Part shown: positions 49,820 to 57,914 of the stretch, one piece after another
Layout of the letters: each line of letters opens with the position of its first letter
How positions within the stretch are numbered: position 1 is the first letter of the stretch
Translations under genes and position numbers: made by a program
The notes under the pieces: generated by a model
The model's database searches: none
What the model was told of the DNA's origin: nothing
Seen by the model: the letters and a program-made list of their open reading frames with translations, nothing else
From: Aquipuribacter hungaricus
GTDB lineage: Bacteria > Actinomycetota > Actinomycetes > Actinomycetales > JBBAYJ01
Length of the DNA stretch: 64,000 nucleotides
Assembly (NCBI RefSeq): GCF_042663885.1
Contig: NZ_JBHSXV010000001.1
Reading direction: 5' to 3' (one strand)

Positions 49820-49847
49820 GGTCCGGGGTGCTCCGGCACCCCGGACC
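49820..49847 (+). terminator. Terminator of sugar MFS gene
   Basis: GGTCCGGGGTGC pairs perfectly with GCACCCCGGACC across a TCCG loop, six bases after the stop codon. The same tetraloop occurs in the hairpin at 51593-51637. Confidence 0.85.
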
Positions 49848-49882
49848 TATGCCGTCCCCGACATATCTCTCCGCAGATCCTG

Positions 49883-49910
49883 TTGCTGGGGCCCCCCGAC
49901 GGGTTACGTT
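49883..49910 (+). promoter_or_regulatory. Candidate promoter of the M28 peptidase gene
   Basis: TTGCTG (49883-49888) and TACGTT (49905-49910) are separated by 16 bp. The sequence GGGTTACGTT around the -10 also occurs upstream of the binding-protein gene at 61470 (minus strand). A GAGAGG ribosome site precedes the ATG. Confidence 0.45.
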
Positions 49911-49947
49911 GCGCCGGTCCAGGGGGACCCCGTCGAGAGGTAATCGC

Positions 49948-51549
49948 ATGATCAGCTCCACCAGCAGGTCCCGGAGGCTCGGCACCGTCGCCGTCGCCGC
50001 CGGCTCCCTCGTCGCCGCATCGCTCGTCTCGCTGCCCGCCAGCGCGGCCCCGGCCGTCCGCGGCTGCGACTCCCGCACCAACAACACGACCGCCAAGCTG
50101 CTCGAGTGCGTCCGCGTCGAGGGCGTCATGGAGCACCTCGAGGCGCTGCAGGCCATCGCCGACGCCAACGGCGGCAACCGCGCCTCGGACACGCCCGGCT
50201 ACCAGGCCAGCGTCGACTACGTCGTCCAGACGCTCGAGGCGGCCGGCTGGTCCGCCGAGGTCGAGCCCTTCACCTACGACGCCGCCGACGTCGTGCTCCA
50301 GCAGCTCACGCCCACCGCCGCAGACTTCCCGGCGAACCCGGCCACGGGCACCGGCGAGGGCGACGTCACCGGCACGGTCCAGGCCGTCGACATCAACCTC
50401 ACCGCGCCGCGCGCGAACTCCAGCGGCTGCGAGCCCGAGGACTTCGCCGGCTTCGTCGAGGGGAACATCGCGCTGCTGCAGCGCGGCACCTGCTCCTTCT
50501 CCGTCAAGGCCATCAACGCCGAGGCCGCCGGGGCCAGCGCCGCGATCCTCTTCAACCAGGGCGACACCGACGCCGTCGACCGCAACAACGCCGTCAACCC
50601 GACCCTGGGCGGCGAGGACGTCGTCGACATCCCCGTCGTCGGCACCTCCTACGCCGCGGGCGCCTCGCTCGCCGCGCCGGGCTCCACCGCCCGCGTCACC
50701 ATCGACTTCTACGAGGTCACCTCGTACAACGTCATCGGCGAGCTCGCCGGCCGCACGGACGACAACGTCGTCATGGCCGGCTCCCACCTGGACTCCGTCC
50801 CCGAGGGCCCGGGCATCAACGACAACGGCAGCGGCTCGGCCGCGCTGCTGGAGCTCGCGCAGCAGATGTCCAAGAGCCGCCCGGAGAACACCGTGCGCCT
50901 CGCCTGGTGGGGTGCCGAGGAGCTCGGCCTCATCGGCTCGACCGAATGGGTCGGCCAGCGCACCCCCGAGGAGCTCGACGACATCGCGCTCTACCTCAAC
51001 TTCGACATGATCGGCTCGCCGAACTACTTCTTCGGCGTGTACGACGCCGACGAGTCGAGCTTCCCCGCGCCGGTCGTCGTGCCGGAGGGCTCGGAGGACA
51101 TCGAGACCACGTTCGAGGAGTTCTACACGCTGCTGGGCGAGCCGTACGACGACTCCGAGTTCAGCGGCCGCAGCGACTACCAGGCGTTCATCGAGAGCGG
51201 CATCCCCTCGGGCGGCCTCTTCACCGGTGCCGAGGTCGTCAAGACCGAGGAGCAGCAGGCCATCTGGGGCGGCATCGCGGGCGAGTCTTTCGACCAGTGC
51301 TACCACCAGGAGTGCGACACGATCGACAACCTCGACATGCACGCGCTCGAGGTCAACTCCGACGCCGTCGCGTACGCCGTCTTCACCTACGCCGCCTCCA
51401 CCGAGGCCGTCAACGGTGTCGTCGGCCGCCGCGTGCCCGGGCGGTTCCTCGTCCCCGCCCCGGCCGGTCCCGAGTACACCTTCGCCGGCCCGCTGGGCGG
51501 CGACGAGCACGACCACGGCCACGACCACGGCCCGGGCGTCGCCGAGTGA
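49948..51549 (+). CDS. Secreted M28-family aminopeptidase with PA domain
   Basis: A 533-residue exported metallopeptidase. Signal peptide residues 1-34 end in LPASAAP. A protease-associated (PA) domain lies at about 150-260 (GFVEGNIALLQRGTCSFSVK; AEAAGASAAILFN). The catalytic domain has the M28 zinc set: His in MAGSHLDSVPEG, bridging Asp in GINDNGSGSAALLE, Glu pair in WWGAEELGLIG, Asp in NFDMIGSPN and His in CYHQECDTIDN. It removes N-terminal residues from extracellular peptides. The C-terminal tail GGDEHDHGHDHGPG is rich in His and may capture zinc. ATG with GAGAGG. Followed by a strong terminator. Confidence 0.93.
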   Translation: MISSTSRSRRLGTVAVAAGSLVAASLVSLPASAAPAVRGCDSRTNNTTAKLLECVRVEGVMEHLEALQAIADANGGNRASDTPGYQASVDYVVQTLEAAGWSAEVEPFTYDAADVVLQQLTPTAADFPANPATGTGEGDVTGTVQAVDINLTAPRANSSGCEPEDFAGFVEGNIALLQRGTCSFSVKAINAEAAGASAAILFNQGDTDAVDRNNAVNPTLGGEDVVDIPVVGTSYAAGASLAAPGSTARVTIDFYEVTSYNVIGELAGRTDDNVVMAGSHLDSVPEGPGINDNGSGSAALLELAQQMSKSRPENTVRLAWWGAEELGLIGSTEWVGQRTPEELDDIALYLNFDMIGSPNYFFGVYDADESSFPAPVVVPEGSEDIETTFEEFYTLLGEPYDDSEFSGRSDYQAFIESGIPSGGLFTGAEVVKTEEQQAIWGGIAGESFDQCYHQECDTIDNLDMHALEVNSDAVAYAVFTYAASTEAVNGVVGRRVPGRFLVPAPAGPEYTFAGPLGGDEHDHGHDHGPGVAE

Positions 51550-51592
51550 CCTGACCCACCCGCACCACCAGCACCGACGCTGACGCCGTCAG

Positions 51593-51637
51593 CACGACGA
51601 GGCCCGCGGAGCTCCGGCTCCGCGGGCCTCTGTCGTG
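51593..51637. terminator. Strong bidirectional terminator
   Basis: A 14-bp perfect stem (GAGGCCCGCGGAGC with GCTCCGCGGGCCTC) around a TCCG loop is extended by CACGAC/GTCGTG with a single bulged T. It sits between the convergent peptidase and xthA genes. Confidence 0.9.
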
Positions 51638-51651
51638 CCGGGCGGGGGTGC

Positions 51652-52470
51652 CTAGAGGTCGAGCTCGACGACGACCGGGGCGTGGTCGCTGGGACCCTGC
51701 CCCGTGGTCGAGGCCTTGGGCTTGCGCTGCTCCCGGTCGACCCGGGCACCGGTGACCCGGCTCGCGAAGGCCTCGTTGCCCAGCACCAGGTCGATGCGCA
51801 TGCCGCGCTTCTTGGGGAACGCCAGCTGCTGGTAGTCCCAGTAGCTGAAGACGCCCGGCCCGGTGAGGGGCAGCACGACGTCGGCGAAGCCGGCGTCGGT
51901 GAAGGCGGCCAGGGCGGCCCGCTCGGCCGGGGTGACGTGGGTGCCGGTGAAGACCGAGGGGTCCCAGACGTCCTCGTCGGTCGGGGCGATGTTCCAGTCG
52001 CCGACCAGGGCGAGCGGCTGCTCCGGCGCCGCGGCGGCCCAGCCGGTGGCGGCCTCGCGCAGCGCCTCGAGCCAGCGCAGCTTGTACGCGTAGTGGGGGT
52101 CCTCGACCGTGCGCCCGTTGGGGACGTACAGGCTCCACAGCCTCACGCCGGGGCCGTCGGCAGGACCGACCGTCGCGCCCATCGCGCGGGCCTCGGCCAC
52201 GGGCGGGTCGCCGAAGGGGGGCACGCCGGGGAAACCGACCTGGACGTCGCGAAGGCCGACGCGGGAGACCACCGCGACGCCGTTCCACTGGTTGAGGCCG
52301 TGGTAGGCGACCTCGTACCCCGCGGCCTCGAACGCCATGACGGGGAACTTGTCGTCGGCGACCTTGGTCTCCTGCAGGGCCACCGCGTCGACGTCCGCGG
52401 TGACGAGCCACTCGACCACCCGTTCCAGGCGCGAGCGGAGGGAGTTGACGTTCCACGTGGCCAGCCGCAC
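51652..52470 (-). CDS. xthA: Exodeoxyribonuclease III
   Basis: A 272-residue AP endonuclease/3'-5' exonuclease for base-excision repair. Motifs: LATWNVNSLRSRLERV, VALQETKVADDKFP (metal Glu), GLNQWNGVAVVSR, LYVPNGRTVEDPHYAYKLRWL, VGDWNIAPTDEDVWDP (Asp/Asn), YWDYQQLAFPKKRGMRIDLVL and GPSDHAPVVVEL (catalytic His). The GTG at 52470 begins the family's typical VRLATWNVNS; the longer ATG at 52506 would overlap the divergent promoter. TAGGGT ends seven bases before the GTG, so the mRNA is probably leaderless. Confidence 0.95.
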   Translation of the reverse strand: MRLATWNVNSLRSRLERVVEWLVTADVDAVALQETKVADDKFPVMAFEAAGYEVAYHGLNQWNGVAVVSRVGLRDVQVGFPGVPPFGDPPVAEARAMGATVGPADGPGVRLWSLYVPNGRTVEDPHYAYKLRWLEALREAATGWAAAAPEQPLALVGDWNIAPTDEDVWDPSVFTGTHVTPAERAALAAFTDAGFADVVLPLTGPGVFSYWDYQQLAFPKKRGMRIDLVLGNEAFASRVTGARVDREQRKPKASTTGQGPSDHAPVVVELDL

Positions 52471-52477
52471 GGTCCCG

Positions 52478-52500
52478 ACCCTAGGCCACGGCGCTAGCGT
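52478..52500. promoter_or_regulatory. Divergent -10 boxes of two apparently leaderless genes
   Basis: On the minus strand TAGGGT (52483-52478) is seven bases before the xthA GTG; on the plus strand TAGCGT (52495-52500) is eight bases before the SDR GTG. The whole intergenic region is only 38 bp, so the -35 regions overlap the opposite genes or promoters. Confidence 0.4.
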
Positions 52501-52508
52501 GGCCACCC

Positions 52509-53300
52509 GTGAGCAGACCGACAGCGCTCGTCACCGGGCCCACGGCGGGCATCGGGTACTCCTTCGCCCGCGCCCTGGCCGCGCGCGGGCACGACCTCGT
52601 GCTCGTGTCGCGCGACGAGGACCGGCTCGCCGTCGTCGCGGCCGAGCTCGGGGCCCGCTACACCGTCGACGTCGAGGTGCTGCCGGCGGACCTGTCCGAC
52701 CGCGCCCAGGTCGACCGGGTCGCGCAGCGGCTGCGCGACGACGACCGCCCGGTGGACCTGCTCGTCAACAACGCCGGCTTCGGCCTCGCCGCCCCGTTCG
52801 TCGGCGGCGACCTGGACGGCGAGCTGCGCCAGCTCGACGTCATGGGCACCGCGGTCCTCGTCCTGTGCCACGCGGCCGTGCCCGGCATGGTCGCCCGCGG
52901 CCGCGGCGCCGTGGTCAACGTCAGCTCGGTCGCCGGGTTCGGGCCGATGGGCACGTACTCCGCGGTCAAGGCCTGGTGCACGTCGTTCACCGAGAGCCTG
53001 TCCGCGGTGCTGGCCGGCACGGGCGTCACCGCCACCGCGCTGTGCCCCGGCTTCGTCCGCACCGAGTTCCACTCCCGGGCGGGCATGGACGTCGGCCGGC
53101 GGGCCTCGGGCTGGTGGCTGGACCCCGACGACCTCGTCGAGGACTGCCTGCGCGACGTCCGCCGCGGCCGGGCCGTGAGCGTCCCCAGCCGCCGGTACCG
53201 CGCCCTCGTCGTCCTGCTCGGCCTGCTGCCCGCCGGCACCTACCGCGCCCGCCTGCTCCGCTCCGGCCGCCGCCGGACCGGCACCTCCCGAGGAGACTGA
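52509..53300 (+). CDS. Short-chain dehydrogenase/reductase
   Basis: A 263-residue SDR. Cofactor motif ALVTGPTAGIGYSFA, NNAGFG, Ser in VVNVSSVAGFGPMGTYSAVKAW with YSAVK (Tyr and Lys), PGFVRTEFHSRAG. The last 50 residues (SVPSRRYRALVVLLGLLPAG then RARLLRSGRRR) form an amphipathic or membrane-binding tail as in DltE-like or lipid-acting SDRs. It probably reduces a ketone or fatty intermediate; substrate is unknown. GTG start with no ribosome site, thus leaderless. Its stop overlaps the pyrE start by one base (TGATG). Confidence 0.88.
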   Translation: MSRPTALVTGPTAGIGYSFARALAARGHDLVLVSRDEDRLAVVAAELGARYTVDVEVLPADLSDRAQVDRVAQRLRDDDRPVDLLVNNAGFGLAAPFVGGDLDGELRQLDVMGTAVLVLCHAAVPGMVARGRGAVVNVSSVAGFGPMGTYSAVKAWCTSFTESLSAVLAGTGVTATALCPGFVRTEFHSRAGMDVGRRASGWWLDPDDLVEDCLRDVRRGRAVSVPSRRYRALVVLLGLLPAGTYRARLLRSGRRRTGTSRGD

Positions 53301-53890
53301 TGACCGACAGCACGAGCCCCGACGGCGCCTCCGACGTGCCCGCCCCGACCGACGCCCGCGTCCGGCTGGCGGCGCTGGTCGCCGAGCGGGCCGTCGTCCA
53401 CGGCGAGGTGACGCTGGCCTCGGGCGCGACCGCCGACTACTACGTCGACCTGCGCCGGGTCACCCTCGACGCCGAGGTCGCCCCCCTGGTCGGCGAGGTC
53501 ATGCTCGACCTCGTCGCGGACCTCGACGTCGACGCGGTCGGCGGGCTCACCCTCGGCGCCGACCCGGTCGCCACGGCCATGCTCCACACCGCCGCCGCGC
53601 GGGGACGTCGGCTCGACGCGTTCGTCGTCCGCAAGGCCGGCAAGGCGCACGGCCTCCAGCGGCGCATCGAGGGCCCGGACGTCGCGGGCCGGCGCGTGCT
53701 CGCCGTCGAGGACACCTCGACGACCGGCGGCTCGGTGCTCACGGCCGTCGAGGCGCTGCGCGAGGCGGGCGCCGAGGTCGTCGCGGTCGCCGTCATCGTC
53801 GACCGGGGGACCGTCGCGCAGGAGAAGGTGCGCGAGGCGGGGCTGGAGTACCGGTACGCGCTCGGCCTGGCGGACCTGGGGCTGGGCTGA
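53300..53890 (+). CDS. pyrE: Orotate phosphoribosyltransferase
   Basis: A 196-residue enzyme of pyrimidine synthesis: orotate plus PRPP to OMP. LVAERAVVHGEVTLASGATADYYVDLRRVTLD, (key parts EVTLASG, YYVDLR), AVGGLTLGADPVATAMLH, DAFVVRKAGKAHG, the PRPP loop VLAVEDTSTTGGSVLTAVEALREAG (VEDTSTTGGS) and YALGLADLG are all present. It is cytoplasmic and dimeric. The ATG overlaps the SDR stop by one base with AGGAG upstream. Unlike the usual context, no other pyr gene is adjacent, but in actinomycetes pyrE commonly lies beside a TrmH-type methyltransferase, as here. Confidence 0.96.
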   Translation: MTDSTSPDGASDVPAPTDARVRLAALVAERAVVHGEVTLASGATADYYVDLRRVTLDAEVAPLVGEVMLDLVADLDVDAVGGLTLGADPVATAMLHTAAARGRRLDAFVVRKAGKAHGLQRRIEGPDVAGRRVLAVEDTSTTGGSVLTAVEALREAGAEVVAVAVIVDRGTVAQEKVREAGLEYRYALGLADLGLG

Positions 53891-54558
53891 GCGCCCCCGC
53901 CCCCGCCCCCGGGCCGACGGGCCCTCCGGCGTCGGTCTCTGACGAGTCCCCCGCCACCGACGGTGCGCTGCCGGCGGCGGACCGGCCGCACGGCGAGGAG
54001 ACCCCGTCGGCGGAGGACGACCGGCGCAACGTCGAGGACCGCTACCGGGGCTGGAGCGTCGAGGCGATCGCCGCCGACGTCGCGGCCCGGTCGCACCCGT
54101 TCCACGTCGCGGTGGAGAACCTCGTCCACGACTTCAACATCGGCTCCATCGTCCGCTCCGCCAACGCCTTCGGGGCCCGCACGGTGCACGTGGTGGGTCG
54201 TCGTCGCTGGAACCGTCGCGGCGCGATGGTCACCGACCGCTACCTCGACGTCCGGCACCAGCCCGACGCCGAGGCGCTGCACCGCTGGGCGGCGGCGGAG
54301 GGCCTCGCCGTCGTCGGGGTCGACAACGTCGCGGGCGCGCTGCCCCTGGAGACCGTCGAGCTGCCCGAGCGCTGCGTGCTGCTGTTCGGCGCCGAGGGGC
54401 CCGGGCTGTCCGAGGCGGCGCTGGCCGGCTGCGACGTCGTCGTCGGCATCAGCCAGTTCGGGTCGACCCGGTCGGTGAACGTCGGCGCCGCGGCCGCCGT
54501 CGTCATGCACGCCTGGGTCCGCCGGTGGGTGTTCGGCCAGCAGGTCGTCCCGGGCTGA
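53887..54558 (+). CDS. TrmH/SpoU-family RNA methyltransferase (non-ATG/GTG/TTG start?)
   Basis: A SPOUT-fold 2'-O-methyltransferase for tRNA or rRNA. Conserved parts are HDFNIGSIVRSANAFGARTVHVVGRR, (in part IGSIVRSANAF), LFGAEGPGLSE and ISQFGSTRSVNVGAAAAVVM, the knot that binds SAM. The family-like N-terminus NVEDRYRGWSVEAIAADVAAR, (in part RYRGWSVEAIAA), lies before the first GTG (54112). In this frame from pyrE to 54112 there is no ATG, GTG or TTG; the only plausible starts are CTG 53887, overlapping the pyrE stop (CTGA), and CTG 53968. I give 53887; 54112 would delete about 30 family residues. Coupled to pyrE. Confidence 0.8.
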   Translation: MSAPAPAPGPTGPPASVSDESPATDGALPAADRPHGEETPSAEDDRRNVEDRYRGWSVEAIAADVAARSHPFHVAVENLVHDFNIGSIVRSANAFGARTVHVVGRRRWNRRGAMVTDRYLDVRHQPDAEALHRWAAAEGLAVVGVDNVAGALPLETVELPERCVLLFGAEGPGLSEAALAGCDVVVGISQFGSTRSVNVGAAAAVVMHAWVRRWVFGQQVVPG

Positions 54559-54569
54559 CCCCGGCGCCG

Positions 54570-55076
54570 TCAGGCCGTGCGGACGACGAAGACCCCGTCG
54601 ACGAGCTCGCCCTCGACCGCCACCGGCGCGTCGGACCAGGTGACGTCGCCCTGCGTCGTGGTCGTCGCGCCGGCGGGGGGCTGTGCCGGCTCGAGCGGGA
54701 CGGAGGTGCCGCCGCACTGCGGGGGTGAGGACTCGGCGAGCGCCTCGCACAGCCGGACGTCACCGCCGACGGCCACGAGGTAGCCGCTCATTAGGAACGG
54801 TCCCTGCACCCCGCCGGCCACCGCCTCGCCCACCGGGACCGACCCGTCCGCCCCGGACTCCACGCCGCCCGTGCCGGTGGCACCGGGGGTGTCGTCACAG
54901 CCGACCGACCCCTCCAGGCAGGCCGCCGCCGCATCCCCGGTGGCGCCGGCGGCAGCGGTAGCCCCCGCTCCGGTCGCAGGGCCGTCCCCGGCGTCGCCGC
55001 CGCAGCCGGAGAGCGCCAGGGCGAGCAGCAGGAGCGGGGCCGCGGTCCGGTGCGGGCGGTGCCGGGTCGGTGTCAT
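54570..55076 (-). CDS. Lipoprotein, coupled to Brp/Blh gene
   Basis: A 168-residue secreted lipoprotein. MTPTRHRPHRTAAPLLLLAL leads to the lipobox LALSGC. A low-complexity Gly/Ala/Asp linker with two Cys (AACLEGSVGCDD) precedes a beta-rich domain: PFLMSGYLVAVGGDVRLCEALAES and VEGELVDGVFVVRTA, with a further Cys pair (LCEA, QCGG). No family recognised. Its ATG overlaps the stop of the Brp/Blh gene (ATGA), so it is made together with the carotenoid dioxygenase; a link to retinal chemistry is not evident. Confidence 0.72.
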   Translation of the reverse strand: MTPTRHRPHRTAAPLLLLALALSGCGGDAGDGPATGAGATAAAGATGDAAAACLEGSVGCDDTPGATGTGGVESGADGSVPVGEAVAGGVQGPFLMSGYLVAVGGDVRLCEALAESSPPQCGGTSVPLEPAQPPAGATTTTQGDVTWSDAPVAVEGELVDGVFVVRTA

Positions 55077-56182
55077 GGCACTGGGACGCGCCCGGCCCCC
55101 GCCTGGTTCCTCGTGGCGGGCACCCCTGCTGCCGGTCGCGCCCACCGGGCCCTGGCCTGGCGGACCTCCAGCACGACGACGGCGATGCTGTGGGGGACGG
55201 TGAGCGCCCAGATGACGGCGAGCAGGCCGCCCAGGAGCGTCGTCCCGGTGACGGCGAGGACCCCTGCCCCGACGAGGACACCGACCGTCGCGGGCACCCC
55301 GGCGGCCGCCGAGGTGACGACCTCCCGCAGCGGGCGGCCGGCGTGGCGCGGCGCGGGCCGCCCGCCGGGGCCGCGCAGCAGCTGCGCCAGCCGGGCCTGG
55401 TGGCGCAGCGAGTGCCAGAACGCGAAGTACGCCCCGAAGGCGAGCAGCGGGTCGGCCAGCAGCGACACGGCCGTCAGCGCCATGAGCTCGACCGCGACGA
55501 CCGGCGCCCGGCTGCTGCCCCGCTGCGCGGCCACCAGGCAGCCCAGCACGGCGAGCGCCGCGGCGAGCACGACGACGGGCCGCAGCCCGACGAGGGTGGC
55601 GAGCACGGGCGTGAGCCGCGGGTCGACCGCCTCCACCGCGGCCGCCGCCCCGCGCGAGGCCAGCGGCAGCACGACGACCACGACGCCGCCGAGCGCGGCC
55701 ACCCACGCCAGGGGGTCGAGCCAGCCGCGCGCCAGGCCGCGGTCCACGGCGACCCCGGCCTCACCGGCGGCGAAGTGAGCGACGCTGAGCACGAGGAACA
55801 GGGCGAAGCCCGCCTGCGGTGCGGCGAGGTAGCAGAGCAGGCTCAGCAGGGCGAGGCCGGCGTACCCGACGACCAGGCCCGGCCCGAGGCCGTCGACCTG
55901 GGCGCGGGCGGCGCGGACCATCCGGCGGACGCGTCCGCCCGGTGTGCTGCCGGCGTCCTGCACGCGGGCGCCATTGACCAGCACGAGGTGGTCGAGCGCC
56001 CCGTGGGGGCTGCCGACCGCGACGAGCAGCACGACGAGGGCGGCGGCGACGCCGGTGCGCCAGGGGTCCCCGACCGTGGCCAGCAGGAACGTCGCCACGA
56101 CGGCGCCGACGACGGCGACCAGGCCCGTGCGGATGATGCGGTCCTCGGCGACCAGCGGCATGCCCCAGGGTGCGCCCGGCAC
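55073..56182 (-). CDS. Brp/Blh-type beta-carotene 15,15'-dioxygenase
   Basis: A membrane protein of up to 369 residues (362 if ATG 56161 is used) that cleaves beta-carotene into two retinals, the cofactor of microbial rhodopsins. It has about eight helices and the four His signatures of the family: GSPHGALDHLVL, LSVAHFAAGEAG, YFAFWHSLRHQARL and VPHSIAVVVLEV, expected to hold the iron. No rhodopsin or carotenoid gene lies in the window, so partners must be elsewhere. The stop overlaps the downstream lipoprotein start. It is 31 bp downstream of the isomerase gene and may share the sugar-operon transcript. Confidence 0.85.
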   Translation of the reverse strand: MPGAPWGMPLVAEDRIIRTGLVAVVGAVVATFLLATVGDPWRTGVAAALVVLLVAVGSPHGALDHLVLVNGARVQDAGSTPGGRVRRMVRAARAQVDGLGPGLVVGYAGLALLSLLCYLAAPQAGFALFLVLSVAHFAAGEAGVAVDRGLARGWLDPLAWVAALGGVVVVVLPLASRGAAAAVEAVDPRLTPVLATLVGLRPVVVLAAALAVLGCLVAAQRGSSRAPVVAVELMALTAVSLLADPLLAFGAYFAFWHSLRHQARLAQLLRGPGGRPAPRHAGRPLREVVTSAAAGVPATVGVLVGAGVLAVTGTTLLGGLLAVIWALTVPHSIAVVVLEVRQARARWARPAAGVPATRNQAGAGRVPVP

Positions 56183-56213
56183 CCCGGGTCGGCAACCGCG
56201 GCCCGGGGGGCGG

Positions 56214-57188
56214 CTAGACCAGGTCGAGGTCGAGCCAGGTGGTGCCCTCGCCCGCCTCGAGCGACCCTGCCCAGGCCGCCGGCAGCAGGCAGACCCCGCC
56301 CGGGCCCAGGGCGGCCGGCAGGTCCGGGTGGGCGAGCGAGCCCTCGACGACGACGACGACGCGGGCGCCGTCCCGGGCGGGCACCTCGACCGGGCCGGCG
56401 GGGGCGCCGCTGGTCCGGCTGATCCGGTAGTGCGCGGTGTCGACGAGCAGCCCGTCGCCCTGGGCCGGCTCCTGCGGCGCGGTGTTGGCGTCCCACTCGG
56501 CCCGCAGGCAGAGCATCGCCTCCTCGCGGTGCAGGTCGCGGGGGGCGCGGCCGTACTCCTGCGTCCAGTCGTAGAGCCGGTATGTCGTGTCCGACGGGGT
56601 CTGCGGCTCGCACACCACCACGCCGGCGCCGAGCGCGTGGAGCAGGCCCGCCGGGACGTGGTGGACGTCGCCGACCCGGGCGGGGACGCGCCGGACCAGC
56701 GGCACCATGGCGGGCGTGCCGAACGCGGCCTCGACGTCGTCGGCGCTGACGCCGTCGACCACGCCCAGCATGATCTCCGCGCCCTCGTCGGCCTGGACGA
56801 CGATCCAGGACTCGGTCTTCAGGTGGGCGCCGGGCAGGTCGGGGAGCACCGCGGCCGACGGGTGGACCTGCACCGACAGGTGCTGGCCGGCGTCGAGGTG
56901 CTTGACGAGCAGCGGGAACCGGCCGCCCGCGACCGGCTCGGCGGTGCCGAGCAGGTCCTCGCGGTGGGTGGCGACGAGCTCGGACAGGGTCCGTCCGGCC
57001 GACGGGCCCGCGGCGACCCTGGTCACCGGGTCGTCCACCGGGGTGACGGACGCGTCCAGGTCGGCGACGTCCCAGGACTCCCCGACGAGCACGTCGTCGG
57101 GCAGGTGGCGCCCGAGCCCGGCCAGGCGTCGGGACCCCCACGGCTTCTCGACGAGACGGGGGGTCAGGGCGAGGGGGCCGAGCGTCAC
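56214..57188 (-). CDS. Class I mannose-6-phosphate isomerase family protein
   Basis: A 324-residue cupin of the type I phosphomannose isomerase family, interconverting mannose-6-phosphate and fructose-6-phosphate or a related reaction. Metal and active-site parts are KPWGSRRLAGLG, LSVQVHPSAA, HLKTESWIVV, HHVPAGLLHALGAGVVVCEPQTPSDTTYRLYDW, (in part HVPAGLLHALGAG and TTYRLYDW). It is shorter than the eukaryote-like enzymes and resembles the ManA of Bacillus. GTG start. It follows the ABC transporter, unknown 131-aa and deacetylase genes on the same strand, so it probably feeds the imported sugar into glycolysis. Confidence 0.85.
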   Translation of the reverse strand: MTLGPLALTPRLVEKPWGSRRLAGLGRHLPDDVLVGESWDVADLDASVTPVDDPVTRVAAGPSAGRTLSELVATHREDLLGTAEPVAGGRFPLLVKHLDAGQHLSVQVHPSAAVLPDLPGAHLKTESWIVVQADEGAEIMLGVVDGVSADDVEAAFGTPAMVPLVRRVPARVGDVHHVPAGLLHALGAGVVVCEPQTPSDTTYRLYDWTQEYGRAPRDLHREEAMLCLRAEWDANTAPQEPAQGDGLLVDTAHYRISRTSGAPAGPVEVPARDGARVVVVVEGSLAHPDLPAALGPGGVCLLPAAWAGSLEAGEGTTWLDLDLV

Positions 57189-57233
57189 GGGGACAGGGTG
57201 CCACCCCGGACCGGCGCCGGGCGGCAGGCGCCC

Positions 57234-57914
57234 TCAGGCCATGCGCTCCACGGCGGTGTTGCTCAGCGCGTACCGGACCCCCGCGGCGGCCGCGGCCTGC
57301 CAGGCGGGCGAACCGCCGTCGTGGGGCCGGCCGTAGCGGAACACCGTGGCAGGCGGCACCCGGCCGGTCACCTCGGTGATGCGCCGGACGGGGGCCAGCA
57401 CCTCGCGCTCGACGTCGTCGGCGGTGACGACCTCGTCGAGGATCGCGTGGGTCGCGGTGTGCGCGGCGACGACGTGCCGGCGGCCGAGCACCTCCAGCTC
57501 CTCCCACGTCATGGCGACCCGGGCCTGCTCGCGCTCCTCGGGCACGAGGGTGATGTCGTGGGCGTCCGCGAAGGCGTGCTGCTCCTCCACCGGGGTGTCG
57601 AGGAACGCCGTCGGCGGCAGGAACCAGGCCGTGATGCCCAGCTCGTCGCAGACGGGCCCGGCCACCGTGGCGCCGTTGCGGTAGCCGTCGTAGAACGCCA
57701 CGAGCACGCCCGGCCGGTCGTGGCCCCACCGACCCGTCTCGAACAGCCGGTCCAGGTCGTCGGGCACCACGGGGCGGTGGTCCCGCAGGTACGCGACGAG
57801 CTCCGCCCGCAGCCGCGCCCGGCCCCGCTCGGGGGTGTTGTGCCAGTTGACGACCCGCAAGAACGCCCCGCCCTGCAGCGCGGCCCGGTGGCTCGCCCGG
57901 TCGGTGACGCTCAC
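57234..57914 (-). CDS. NodB-like polysaccharide deacetylase, degenerate motif 1
   Basis: A 226-residue polysaccharide-deacetylase-fold protein. The N-terminal strand has VLVAFYDGYRNGATVAGPVC, where the usual T-F-D-D of motif 1 is replaced by A-F-Y-D, so one of the two acidic residues is lost. Motif 2 is AAHTATHAIL (HxxxH) and motif 3 FRYGRPHDGG. It has no signal peptide, hence cytoplasmic. It may still be a carbohydrate deacetylase or be a related metal hydrolase. The start GTG overlaps the end of the 131-aa gene (GTGA). It sits between a sugar transporter and phosphomannose isomerase. Confidence 0.75.
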   Translation of the reverse strand: MSVTDRASHRAALQGGAFLRVVNWHNTPERGRARLRAELVAYLRDHRPVVPDDLDRLFETGRWGHDRPGVLVAFYDGYRNGATVAGPVCDELGITAWFLPPTAFLDTPVEEQHAFADAHDITLVPEEREQARVAMTWEELEVLGRRHVVAAHTATHAILDEVVTADDVEREVLAPVRRITEVTGRVPPATVFRYGRPHDGGSPAWQAAAAAGVRYALSNTAVERMA

